The notes under the pieces were generated by a model that was not told the DNA's origin, ran no database searches, and worked only from the letters and a program-made list of their open reading frames with translations. From contig JAODNS010000063.1 of NCBI GenBank assembly GCA_025465145.1, forward strand, positions 1-15,217: a stretch of 15,217 nt of DNA, in the 5' to 3' direction. The position numbers were made by a program, and so were the translations under genes. Each line of letters begins with the position of its first letter. Position 1 is the first letter of the stretch. Of this stretch, positions 1-6,563 are shown piece by piece. This DNA is from Frankiales bacterium. Its GTDB lineage: Bacteria > Actinomycetota > Actinomycetes > Mycobacteriales > SCTD01.

Positions 1-243
1 TGGTACCTCACCGGGTACCCGGCAGGCGGCGTGCGGCGGCGGCACCTGGCCATGGCGTCGTCGCTGGCCGAGCTGGACGAGCTGCTGGACGGGCTCGAGC
101 AGGACGCCGTCCTGCCGCCCGACGGGCACCGGCTGCCGCGCGGGCACTCGCAGGGGCCGAAGGACGTCGCACTGCCCGAGCACTGGCTCGCCACGGCCGA
201 CGACCCGGCGCCGCCGGACGAGGTCTACGTCTCGGGCGGATGA
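1..243 (+). CDS. dusB: tRNA-dihydrouridine synthase, C-terminal end (partial)
   Basis: The reading frame is open from base 1 and ends at TGA 241-243, giving the last 80 residues of a larger protein. The piece starts WYLTGYPAGG and continues with MASSLAELDELLDGL, which resembles the C-terminal helical tRNA-binding domain of actinobacterial DusB-type enzymes. The ending, with LPRG, VALPEHWL and an acidic tail, also fits that family. Dus enzymes are flavoproteins that use NADPH to reduce uridine to dihydrouridine in the D-loop of tRNA. The FMN-binding TIM barrel and the catalytic Cys lie upstream of the window, so activity cannot be judged. The next gene starts 34 nt downstream on the same strand, and I see no terminator between them. 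The family call rests on the C-terminal motif alone. Confidence 0.72.
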   Translation, partial: WYLTGYPAGGVRRRHLAMASSLAELDELLDGLEQDAVLPPDGHRLPRGHSQGPKDVALPEHWLATADDPAPPDEVYVSGG

Positions 244-255
244 CGTCCCTCGCCC

Positions 256-261
256 TATGCT
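256..261 (+). promoter_or_regulatory. possible -10 element (TATGCT) for the response regulator
   Basis: TATGCT fits the actinobacterial TANNNT -10 pattern. It would start transcription near 268-269, leaving a leader of only about 9 nt before the GTG at 278. No convincing -35 is visible 16-18 nt upstream. The only upstream in-frame ATG (257) lies inside this element, which argues against that ATG as the start. Confidence 0.3.
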
Positions 262-268
262 CCGGCTC

Positions 269-272
269 AGGG
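269..272 (+). promoter_or_regulatory. Shine-Dalgarno AGGG that selects GTG 278
   Basis: AGGG sits 5 nt before GTG 278. The earlier ATG at 257 has no purine-rich sequence in front of it (it follows CGCCCT), so this site favours the shorter protein. Confidence 0.45.
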
Positions 273-277
273 CTGAC

Positions 278-952
278 GTGGACCAGATCCTGGTGTACCT
301 CGTTGACGACCACCAGATGTGGCGGCAGCTCCTGCGCCTCCAGCTCGACATGGAGCCCGACCTGCAGGTGGTGGGCGAGGCCGGCGACGGCCAGACCGCC
401 GTGGACCAGGTCGCCGAGCTGGCACCGGACATCGTCCTGCTCGACCTCGACCTGGGCGGCCGCAGCGGCCTGTCGTACGTCTCGCAGATGCACGTCGCCG
501 CGCCCTCGGCCCGCATCGTCGCCCTGTCCGGCACCGACCGCGTCGAGGACATGGTCGAGGCGTTCCGCACCGGCGCGGTCGGGTTCCTGTCCAAGCAGCA
601 CCCGGTGGAGGAGTTCCCGTCGGCGCTGCGGGCGGTGCACGCCGGTCAGTCGCTGCTGCCGGCCGAGGCCGCGAGCGCTGTCCTGAGCGCCTTCCGCGAG
701 GAGGCCAAGCCGGTTGCCGCGTCGCCCGTCGCGACGGCCGGGCTGTCCGCTCGCGAGCTGGAGGTGCTCAACCTGCTGGCCCGCTCGCTGAGCAACCGGG
801 AGATCGCCGGCCAGCTGTTCATCAGCGAGAACACGGTGAAGAACCACGTCAGCAACGTGCTGAGCAAGCTCGAGGCGCGCACCCGCGTCGAGGCCGTCAC
901 GTCGGCGCTGAGCACCGGCCTGATCGACCTGCCGACCGAGGCCCAGCACTAG
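278..952 (+). CDS. NarL/FixJ-family response regulator (LuxR-type output)
   Basis: This is a DNA-binding response regulator of 224 aa when read from GTG 278. The receiver domain is at about 4-125, with acidic pocket D10-D11, phospho-acceptor D56 in VLLDLD, switch residue S84 in ALSG and conserved K106 in FLSK. The LuxR-type helix-turn-helix is at about 154-215, with the hallmark stretches LSARELEVLNLLA, SNREIAGQLFISENTVKNH and VSNVLSKLEARTR. All phosphorelay residues are present, so it should be phosphorylated by a histidine kinase, but no kinase gene is in the window and it looks like an orphan. Its targets cannot be told. The upstream ATG (257) would add seven residues; GTG 278 has the better ribosome site and places the first beta strand normally. 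The stop is 3 nt from the stop of the convergent DUF427 gene. Confidence 0.9.
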   Translation: MDQILVYLVDDHQMWRQLLRLQLDMEPDLQVVGEAGDGQTAVDQVAELAPDIVLLDLDLGGRSGLSYVSQMHVAAPSARIVALSGTDRVEDMVEAFRTGAVGFLSKQHPVEEFPSALRAVHAGQSLLPAEAASAVLSAFREEAKPVAASPVATAGLSARELEVLNLLARSLSNREIAGQLFISENTVKNHVSNVLSKLEARTRVEAVTSALSTGLIDLPTEAQH

Positions 953-955
953 CCC

Positions 956-1408
956 TCACCAGCCGCGGGTGCCGGGTGCGCCCTTGAACGGGCCAGTCAC
1001 GTCGGACGTGATCCAGCCGCCGTAGAAGCCGCCCTCCTGCGGCCGCACGGGCTCCCCGTCGACGGTGCAGCGGGCCATCCGGTCCGGGTACACCGCCACC
1101 GCCCCGCGCAGCAGTTCGTAGCCCGGGGTCGGGTGCTCGTACGCCCACCCCGCGCCGACGCGGTCGAGCACGCTGACGTACGACGCCGTGCCCTTGAACT
1201 CGCACCAGGACGAGCCGGGCGCCGCCGACAGGACGTCGTCGGCCCAGCCCTCGCCCGGCAGGTACCAGCTCGGCGGGTGGCTCGTCTCGAGCACCCGCAG
1301 CGCCCGCGTCGTGCGGCAGACCTCGCGGCCGTCCACCTCCACGACGACGAGCCGCGACGACGCCTCGACGCGCGGCGGTCGCGGGCAGTCCCAGACGGAC
1401 TCGGTCAG
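956..1408 (-). CDS. DUF427 domain protein, probable CTG start
   Basis: A 150-residue protein that is DUF427 from end to end. The motifs are ESVWDCPRPPRVE (3-15), RALRVLETSHPPSWYLP (36-51... region), SSWCEFKGTASY (66-77) and GGFYGGWITSDVTGPFKG (127-143 region), ending TRGW. The family is small, probably cytosolic, with a compact beta fold and no firmly known reaction. The N-terminal ESVWD block is conserved, so the start must lie just before it. No ATG, GTG or TTG is there in frame: the codon in place is CTG at 1408-1406, giving (M)TESVWD. This CTG overlaps the TGA of the upstream DUF3618 gene as CTGA, the same geometry as the common ATGA coupling, and no Shine-Dalgarno is seen. It is probably the last gene of the GH15-DUF3618-DUF427 cluster. 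The family is certain; the start is an inference. Confidence 0.85.
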   Translation of the reverse strand: MTESVWDCPRPPRVEASSRLVVVEVDGREVCRTTRALRVLETSHPPSWYLPGEGWADDVLSAAPGSSWCEFKGTASYVSVLDRVGAGWAYEHPTPGYELLRGAVAVYPDRMARCTVDGEPVRPQEGGFYGGWITSDVTGPFKGAPGTRGW

Positions 1409-1956
1409 CGGCGGCGGACGAGCAGCCAGGCGATGAGCGCGGCGACCGCACCGACCGCGACGTACTCGGGCCGGACCAGCGACGCCGGCGGAGTGCTCGG
1501 CGAGGCGGACAGCGTCGGGTACGAGCCGGCGGGCGCGATCTCGGGCACCTCGACCGGCGCCGCGGACGGCAGCGGCAGGGGGTGCGTCGCGTCCTCGACG
1601 GCGGGCGGAACCGTCGGGGCCGCTGCCTTGACCGGCTTCGCCGGCCCCCACGACTGGTCGCTGCGGCTGACCTTGTCCTTGGCCGCGCCCGCGGAGTCCT
1701 TGACCGCCTGCGCCGCATCGGAGGCGGTGCCCTTGACGGCGGAGGCGGCGTCGGACGCCGTCTCCTTCACGGCGTCGCCGACCTTCTTCGTCGTCCGCTT
1801 CGCCACGCGCTTCGGGCTGACCTTGTCCGCGATGGCGTCGAGCGTCTCGGCGAGCTCCTCGCGCGTCTTCTCGATGTCCTTGGCCAGCGCGTCGGTGTCA
1901 GCGGCCGCCTTCTTCGGGCGCACGCCCTTCGCCGGGGTGTCGTCGGTGCCAGCCAC
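1405..1956 (-). CDS. DUF3618 single-pass membrane protein with 11-residue repeats
   Basis: A 183-residue protein. It has a Lys/Ala-rich N-terminus, a DUF3618 helix at about 27-46 (DIEKTREELAETLDAIADKV), then three 11-residue repeats (63-95), a Pro/Ala-rich linker (about 105-158) and one C-terminal membrane helix (about 162-177, VAVGAVAALIAWLLV) followed by the anchor RRR. DUF3618 proteins are common in actinobacteria and have no settled function. The C-terminal helix with basic tail suggests a tail-anchored protein whose charged helical part faces the cytoplasm. The GTG start at 1956 has an excellent GGAGGA (1962-1967) 5 nt upstream. That site lies within the 15-nt gap after the GH15 gene, so the two are almost surely one transcript. 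The 3' end overlaps the DUF427 start by 4 nt. Confidence 0.82.
   Translation of the reverse strand: MAGTDDTPAKGVRPKKAAADTDALAKDIEKTREELAETLDAIADKVSPKRVAKRTTKKVGDAVKETASDAASAVKGTASDAAQAVKDSAGAAKDKVSRSDQSWGPAKPVKAAAPTVPPAVEDATHPLPLPSAAPVEVPEIAPAGSYPTLSASPSTPPASLVRPEYVAVGAVAALIAWLLVRRR
1672..1770 (-). repeat. three tandem 33-bp units coding 11-residue amphipathic repeats
   Basis: Inside the DUF3618 protein, residues 63-73, 74-84 and 85-95 read VKETASDAASA, VKGTASDAAQA and VKDSAGAAKDK. The first two differ at three positions; the third is more diverged. The 11-residue period with Lys and Asp/Glu on one face resembles LEA-type and apolipoprotein-like amphipathic helices, which often lie on membranes or fold under drying. 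The resemblance is to the pattern only; I do not claim homology. Confidence 0.7.
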
Positions 1957-1971
1957 GCGGATCCTCCAGGG

Positions 1972-3843
1972 TCAAGAGTCGGTCGGGTTGTCCGTGCCCC
2001 GCGCTGAACGGCTGGAACCACGGACGCCGTGCGCGCCGAGCGTGGCAGCCGCTTCCACGAGGGTCAGGTGCGAGAACGCCTGCGGGAAGTTGCCCGTCAT
2101 CCTGCCCTCTCCCGGCTCGTACTCCTCCGCCAGCAGCCCCACCTCGTTGCGCAGGTCGAGCAGCTGCTCGAAGACGTCCTGCGCCTCCTCGACGCGGCCG
2201 ACCTGAGCGAGCGCGCTGACGAGCCAGAACGAGCAGGCGAGGAAGGCTCCCTCCCCCGGCGGCAGTCCGTCGAGGTCCTCGGTCGTCTCGTACCGCTTCA
2301 CGAAGCAGCCGTCGCGCAGCGACCGCTCCACCGCCGCGACGGTCGACACGAACCGGGGGTCGTCCCCGGGCAGGAAGCCGACAGTCGCCATGACGAGCAG
2401 GGAGGCGTCCAGTGCCGTGCCGCCGTAGTACTGCGTGAACGACTGGCACTCCTCGTTCCAGCCCTGCTCGCACACCTCGGCGTGGATGCGGTCGCGCAGC
2501 GCGCGCCAGTGCTCGACGTCGCCCTTCGCGCCGAACTCCTCGACCGCCCGCACCGCGCGGTCGAACGCCACCCAGACCATCACCTTGCTGAAGGTGAACT
2601 GCCGCTCGATCCCGCGGACCTCCCAGAGCCCGGAGTCGGGCTTGTCCATGACCGTCTCGAGATGCTTGAGCGACGTCCGGGTGACGTCCCAGGCGATGTC
2701 GTCAGGTGACAGCCCGGCCGTGGTGGCGGAGTAGAGCGCCGCGGCCACCTCGCCGTACACGTCGAGCTGGAACTGGTTCGAGGCCGCGTTGCCGATGCGC
2801 ACCGGGCCGCTGCTCTCGTAACCGGGCAGCCACGGCAGCTCCAGCTCGGGCAGCTGGCGCTCGCCGTGCAGGCCGTACATGATCTGCATCTGCTCTGGCG
2901 ACCCGGCGATGGCGCGCAGCAGCCAGGACCGCCAGGCCCCGGCCTCTTCTGTGTAGCCGGCGCCAAGCAGCGCGCTGAGGACGAGCGTCGCGTCACGCAG
3001 CCAGCAGAACCGGTAGTCCCAGTTGCGCGGACCGCCGATCTGCTCCGGGAGCGACGTCGTCGGCGCGGCGACGATGCCGCCGGTCGGCTGGTACGTCATC
3101 GCCTTCAGCGTGATGAGAGATCGCTCGACGGCCTCGGCGTAGGGGCCGTCGTACGTGGACCGCCCGGACCAATCCTTCCAGTACTGCTCCGTGCGCTCGA
3201 TCCCCTCGCCGACGTCGTGGCAGTGCGGCATGGGCTCGTGGCTCGGGTACCAGGACATCGTCAGGTCGACCGTGTCGCCGGGGCCGACCGTGAAGTACGT
3301 GTGGTGCGCGCGGTGCTGCTGACGCCGGTCCGGCTCGGGCAGCACGTGCCCGCGCAGCAGCACGGCGTCCGGACCGGCGACAGCGCTGACGGCGGGGTTG
3401 CCCTCCGCGTCCTCGATCCGCTGCATCCACGGCACGGCCGAGCCGTACCCGAACCGGACCACCCAGCGCATGGCCATCTCGACCTCGCCGTCGAGGCCTT
3501 CGATCCGGCGCAGCAGGTCTGCGTGCCCGTCCCGCGGCGGCATCGCGTCGGTGACGCGGACCGTGCCGCTGTCGGTCTCGTACGTCGTCTCGAGCACGAG
3601 CGTGCCTGGCCGGTACCGGCGCGTCGTCCGCTTCACCGCCCCCTCGGACCAGTGCCGCGGCACGACCTGCCAGCGGCCGTTGGTCTCGTCGCCGAGCAGC
3701 TTGGCGAAGCAGGCGGAGCTGTCGAACCGCGGCAGGCAGAGCCAGTCCACCGAGCCGTCCCGGCCGATCAGTGCCATCGTGCTGGTGTCGCCGACGACAG
3801 CGTAGTCCTCGATGAGGAGGCGTGCCTCCTGGTCGCGTGCCAC
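1972..3843 (-). CDS. glycoside hydrolase family 15 (trehalase/glucoamylase-like)
   Basis: A 623-residue GH15 enzyme, the usual length for actinobacterial members. The N-terminal beta-sandwich covers about 1-250, opening with IEDYAVVGDTSTMALIGRDG and SVDWLCLPRFDS. The (alpha/alpha)6 barrel covers about 255-605. Diagnostic motifs are RNWDYRFCWLRDA (273-285), LWEVRG (406-411, likely general acid E408), QFTFSKVMVW (415-424) and LLAEEYEP with GNFPQAFSH (570-592, the second catalytic Glu being E573 or E574). Known relatives include glucoamylases and the mycobacterial trehalase Rv2402. Trehalose is a fair guess for the substrate, but maltodextrins cannot be excluded. No signal peptide is seen, so it is probably cytosolic. 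I chose GTG 3843 because of its ribosome site; an upstream ATG at 3924 would add 27 poorly conserved residues and overlap the divergent gene. It heads a cluster with DUF3618 and DUF427. Confidence 0.92.
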   Translation of the reverse strand: MARDQEARLLIEDYAVVGDTSTMALIGRDGSVDWLCLPRFDSSACFAKLLGDETNGRWQVVPRHWSEGAVKRTTRRYRPGTLVLETTYETDSGTVRVTDAMPPRDGHADLLRRIEGLDGEVEMAMRWVVRFGYGSAVPWMQRIEDAEGNPAVSAVAGPDAVLLRGHVLPEPDRRQQHRAHHTYFTVGPGDTVDLTMSWYPSHEPMPHCHDVGEGIERTEQYWKDWSGRSTYDGPYAEAVERSLITLKAMTYQPTGGIVAAPTTSLPEQIGGPRNWDYRFCWLRDATLVLSALLGAGYTEEAGAWRSWLLRAIAGSPEQMQIMYGLHGERQLPELELPWLPGYESSGPVRIGNAASNQFQLDVYGEVAAALYSATTAGLSPDDIAWDVTRTSLKHLETVMDKPDSGLWEVRGIERQFTFSKVMVWVAFDRAVRAVEEFGAKGDVEHWRALRDRIHAEVCEQGWNEECQSFTQYYGGTALDASLLVMATVGFLPGDDPRFVSTVAAVERSLRDGCFVKRYETTEDLDGLPPGEGAFLACSFWLVSALAQVGRVEEAQDVFEQLLDLRNEVGLLAEEYEPGEGRMTGNFPQAFSHLTLVEAAATLGAHGVRGSSRSARGTDNPTDS

Positions 3844-3850
3844 GCGCGCA

Positions 3851-3854
3851 TCCT
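3851..3854 (-). promoter_or_regulatory. Shine-Dalgarno AGGA that selects the GH15 GTG start
   Basis: On the minus strand GGCAGGA lies 7 nt before GTG 3843. This supports the short start over the ATG at 3924 and leaves a 79-bp divergent control region (3844-3922). Confidence 0.55.
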
Positions 3855-3877
3855 GCCGCCTCGCCGCCGCGTCTTGT

Positions 3878-3892
3878 TGCGAATCTTTTGCA
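3878..3892 (+). promoter_or_regulatory. Zur-like palindrome, candidate metal-responsive operator
   Basis: TGCGAATCTTTTGCA is an imperfect 15-bp palindrome with matching arms TGC.AA and TT.GCA around a 3-bp centre. From memory, actinobacterial Zur boxes approximate TGAAAATNATTTTCA, with the same length and the same outer TG...CA and inner AA/TT. The site overlaps the -35 hexamer of the metal-transporter promoter, where a bound repressor would block transcription. It is AT-rich in very GC-rich surroundings. It could also belong to a Mn or Fe regulator, and it may affect the divergent GH15 gene. Confidence 0.5.
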
Positions 3893-3916
3893 GGTGCTGG
3901 CTGTACGCGATAGCGT
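3888..3916 (+). promoter_or_regulatory. promoter of the metal-uptake operon (leaderless)
   Basis: TTGCAG (3888-3893) and TAGCGT (3911-3916) are separated by 17 nt and fit a housekeeping-sigma -35/-10 pair. Transcription would begin about 6-7 nt after the -10, that is at the A of ATG 3923. No Shine-Dalgarno is present, which fits a leaderless mRNA. Confidence 0.55.
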
Positions 3917-3922
3917 CCGATC

Positions 3923-4921
3923 ATGACCCTGAACCGTCATCTCGTGCTCCTCGCGCTGCTCGGCCTCACCGCTGCCTGCGGCGGCTCGTCCGGCGGCCCC
4001 TCCGCGTCCGGCGACAAGCCCGTGCTGGTGTCCACCGTCGCGCCGATCACGTCCATCGTGGCCAACGTCGTCGGCGACGAGGCGGAGGTCGTCGGCGTCG
4101 TCCCGGAGGGGACCAACAGCCACACGTTCGACCCGCCGCCGAAGGTCGCGCAGGTGATCTCGCGGGCGGACGTCGTCTTCGTCAACGGCCTCAAGCTCGA
4201 GGACCCGACGCTCGAGCTGGCGGAGCAGAACGCCAAGAAGGGCAGCGAGGTCGTCGAGATCGGAACGGAGGTGCTGCCGGAGAGCGAGTACATCTACGAC
4301 TTCTCGTTCCCGAAGTCGGACGGCAAGCCGAACCCGCACCTGTGGACCGACCCGCTGTTCGCCGTGAAGTACGCCGAGGTGATCCGGGACACGATGGTCC
4401 GCCGTGACCCGGACAGCGCCGCGACGTACCGGAAGAACGCCGACGCCTTCACCGCCAAGGCCACGGCTCTGTCCGACGCGCTCAAGGCGGACCAGGCGAC
4501 CATCCCCGGCGGCAAGAAGGAGCTGCTGACCTACCACGACGCGTATGCGTACTTCGGTGAGGACTACGGCTGGGAGATCATCGGCGCGGTGCAGCCGTCG
4601 AGCTTCGACGACCCGCAGCCCAAGGAGATCGCCCGTCTCGTCGACCAGATCAAGGCGCGCAAGGTGCCGGTCATCTTCGGCAGCGAGGTCTTCCCCTCGA
4701 AGGTGCTCGAGCAGATCGCGAAGGAGACCGGCGCGCGGTACGAGGACACGCTGCGCGACGACGACCTGCCCGGCAAGCCCGGCGAGGCCGACCACTCGTG
4801 GCTCGGCCTGATGCGCTACGACTACCGAACGATGATCAAGGGCCTCGGCGGGACGACGACAGCGCTGGACGCGCTCGACGTCTCGGACGTCGCGCCCGAC
4901 AAGGCGGACTACCCGCAGTGA
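3923..4921 (+). CDS. metal ABC transporter substrate-binding lipoprotein (Zn/Mn)
   Basis: A 332-residue member of the cluster A-I (ZnuA/TroA/PsaA) solute-binding proteins, which capture Zn or Mn outside the membrane. It starts with a lipoprotein signal: hydrophobic 6-18, then TAAC with lipid-modified C19 and a Gly/Ser-rich linker. The expected metal ligands are H67 (NSHTFDPPP), H139 (NPHLWTD), H205 (TYHDAYAYF) and an acidic residue near D275 (YEDTL). A His at the third position is typical of ZnuA/TroA, whereas PsaA-type Mn proteins have Glu there, so zinc is my first guess. The His-rich loop of many ZnuA proteins is absent. It begins at the predicted transcription start and ends in a GTGA overlap with the ATPase gene. 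The family is secure; the metal is inferred. Confidence 0.92.
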   Translation: MTLNRHLVLLALLGLTAACGGSSGGPSASGDKPVLVSTVAPITSIVANVVGDEAEVVGVVPEGTNSHTFDPPPKVAQVISRADVVFVNGLKLEDPTLELAEQNAKKGSEVVEIGTEVLPESEYIYDFSFPKSDGKPNPHLWTDPLFAVKYAEVIRDTMVRRDPDSAATYRKNADAFTAKATALSDALKADQATIPGGKKELLTYHDAYAYFGEDYGWEIIGAVQPSSFDDPQPKEIARLVDQIKARKVPVIFGSEVFPSKVLEQIAKETGARYEDTLRDDDLPGKPGEADHSWLGLMRYDYRTMIKGLGGTTTALDALDVSDVAPDKADYPQ

Positions 4922-5679
4922 CCGCGCTGATCGACGTCTCCGGTGTGACGTTCGGCTACGGCGGCGCGCCCGTCCTCAAGGACGTGTCGTACGTCGTGCA
5001 GCAGGCGGAGTTCACCGGCATCGTCGGCCCCTCGGGCTCGGGCAAGACCTCGCTGCTGCGCCTCCTGCTCGGCACCGTGAAGCCGGGACACGGCACGGTC
5101 ACCCGCGCGCCCGGCGTGGCCGTCTCGTACGTCCCGCAGCTCGAGACCGTCAACTGGAACTTCCCGGTCACGGTCGAGCAGTGCGTGCTGATGTCGCGCG
5201 CGTCGAAGCGGCTGCTGCCGTGGGCGACCGCGCAGGAGAAGTCCGACGTCGGGTCCGTGCTGGAGCGGCTCGGTATCGCCGACCTCGGGCACCGGCACAT
5301 CCGCGAGCTGTCCGGCGGTCAGCAGCAGCGGATGTTCATCGCTCGGGCCCTCATCCGCCGGCCCACGCTGCTGCTGATGGACGAGCCGACGTCGGGCGTC
5401 GACGTCGCGACGCGGCACGAGGTGCTGCACCTGCTCGACGACCTCAACCGCGACGGCCTCGCGATCGTGCTGACGACGCACGACCTCAACGGGATGGCCG
5501 CGCACCTGCCGAACCTCGTCGCCCTGCAGCAGCGGGTGATCGCCTACGGCCCGCCGCGCGAGGTCATCGTCCCGGACGTGCTCGAGCGGACCTTCGGTGC
5601 GCGCATGGAGGTGCTGCAGCACCTCGGCATGCCCGTCGTCGTCGACAGCAGCGACCTCGGCGTGATGGGTGCTGCGTGA
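4918..5679 (+). CDS. metal ABC transporter ATPase
   Basis: A 253-residue ABC ATPase that powers the neighbouring permease from the cytoplasmic side. It shows Walker A GPSGSGKT (37-44), Q-loop Q74 in YVPQ, signature LSGGQ (131-135), Walker B LLLMDEP (151-157), D-loop SGVD (159-162) and switch H188 in THDL. The sequence TVNWNFPVTVEQCVLMSR after the Q-loop is typical of ZnuC/MntB-type ATPases. Translation starts at GTG 4918, overlapping the TGA of the binding-protein gene by 4 nt (GTGA), so the two are probably translationally coupled. All catalytic residues are present. The role comes from its fixed place between a metal-binding lipoprotein and an ABC-3 permease. Confidence 0.94.
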   Translation: MTALIDVSGVTFGYGGAPVLKDVSYVVQQAEFTGIVGPSGSGKTSLLRLLLGTVKPGHGTVTRAPGVAVSYVPQLETVNWNFPVTVEQCVLMSRASKRLLPWATAQEKSDVGSVLERLGIADLGHRHIRELSGGQQQRMFIARALIRRPTLLLMDEPTSGVDVATRHEVLHLLDDLNRDGLAIVLTTHDLNGMAAHLPNLVALQQRVIAYGPPREVIVPDVLERTFGARMEVLQHLGMPVVVDSSDLGVMGAA

Positions 5680-6563
5680 TGTCGTTCTGGCAGGCCGTCC
5701 TCGACCCGTTCCACTACGAGTTCTTCCAGAAGGGCCTGGCCGCCGCGGTCATGGCCGGCGCGCTGTGCGGGCTCATCGGCGTCTACGTGACCCTGCGCGG
5801 GATGAGCTACATCGGGCACGGCCTGTCGCACGCCATCTTCGGCGGGTTCGCGGCTGCGCCGCTGATCGGCGTCAACGTCGCGCTCGGCGCCGGCGTCTGG
5901 GGGCTCGCGTCCGCGCTCGCCATCAGCGCGGTCACGAGGCGCAAGCGCATCGGCGCGGACGCCGCCATCGGCGTGGTCACGACCGCGTCGTTCGCCCTCG
6001 GCGTCGCGCTGGTCATCAAGTTCGGCAACCGCGGTCCGGCCTTCGACGCCGCGCTGTTCGGCAGCATCATCGGCGTCTCCGCCGGCGACCTGCTGCTGCT
6101 CGGTGGCGCGCTCGTCTTCGCGGTCGCCGTGTTCAGCGTGCTGTACCGGGCGTTCCTGTTCGCCACGTTCGATCCCGAGGTGGCCGACGTGTCCGGCGTA
6201 CGGGTGGCGCGCATGGACGCGCTGCTCATGCTCGTCCTGTCGGTGTCGATCCTCGCGACCCTGTCGATCATCGGCGTGACCCTGGTCGCCGCGACGCTGG
6301 TCATCCCGCCCGTGGTCGCGCGGATGCTGACCGACTCGTTCAGCCGGATGCTGTGGACGTCCACCGGCATCGGCGCCGTCTGCGGGGCCGTCGGGATGTA
6401 CGCGTCGTACCACCTGGAGATCCCGTCGGGTACCACGATCGTGCTCACCAACGCGCTCGTGTTCGTGCTCGTGCTGGCCCTCACCGGCGGGCGGACGCTG
6501 CGCCGCACGGCGGGCCTGGACGACCACGCCGACATCCCCGTACCCGTGGGAGCCCCCGTATGA
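5679..6563 (+). CDS. metal ABC transporter permease (ABC-3 family)
   Basis: A 294-residue polytopic membrane protein with about eight hydrophobic segments (roughly 18-38, 50-66, 70-86, 93-113, 129-157, 182-213, 225-243 and 253-270). It belongs to the ABC-3 family that carries Zn, Mn or Fe. The segment after the first helix reads GMSYIGHGLSHAIFGG, the place where many relatives have GDxLSHA; the Asp is replaced here, which may mark a subfamily. LVAATLVIPPVVARML (202-217) is the conserved ATPase-coupling region. The start is ATG 5679, sharing one base with the preceding TGA (TGATG); an in-frame GTG at 5676 is an alternative. The C-terminal tail is short and cytosolic, and the stop overlaps the peroxiredoxin start as ATGA. 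Confidence 0.93.
   Translation: MSFWQAVLDPFHYEFFQKGLAAAVMAGALCGLIGVYVTLRGMSYIGHGLSHAIFGGFAAAPLIGVNVALGAGVWGLASALAISAVTRRKRIGADAAIGVVTTASFALGVALVIKFGNRGPAFDAALFGSIIGVSAGDLLLLGGALVFAVAVFSVLYRAFLFATFDPEVADVSGVRVARMDALLMLVLSVSILATLSIIGVTLVAATLVIPPVVARMLTDSFSRMLWTSTGIGAVCGAVGMYASYHLEIPSGTTIVLTNALVFVLVLALTGGRTLRRTAGLDDHADIPVPVGAPV

Noticed and set aside
257..277. ATG 257 as the start of the response regulator.
   Set aside because: It has no ribosome site, lies within a likely -10 element, and adds residues before the conserved first strand; GTG 278 with AGGG fits better.
1672..1770. Lys/Ala-rich repeats as a histone H1-like DNA-binding tail.
   Set aside because: The repeats also carry regular Asp/Glu and Ser/Thr in an 11-residue amphipathic period, and the protein ends in a membrane helix; this does not match the KAAAK/PAKK repeats of H1-like proteins.
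2866..4407. A 513-codon open frame on the plus strand, and a 600-codon one at 2993-4795 on the minus strand.
   Set aside because: Both are shadows of the GH15 and metal-binding-protein genes and cross the divergent promoter region.
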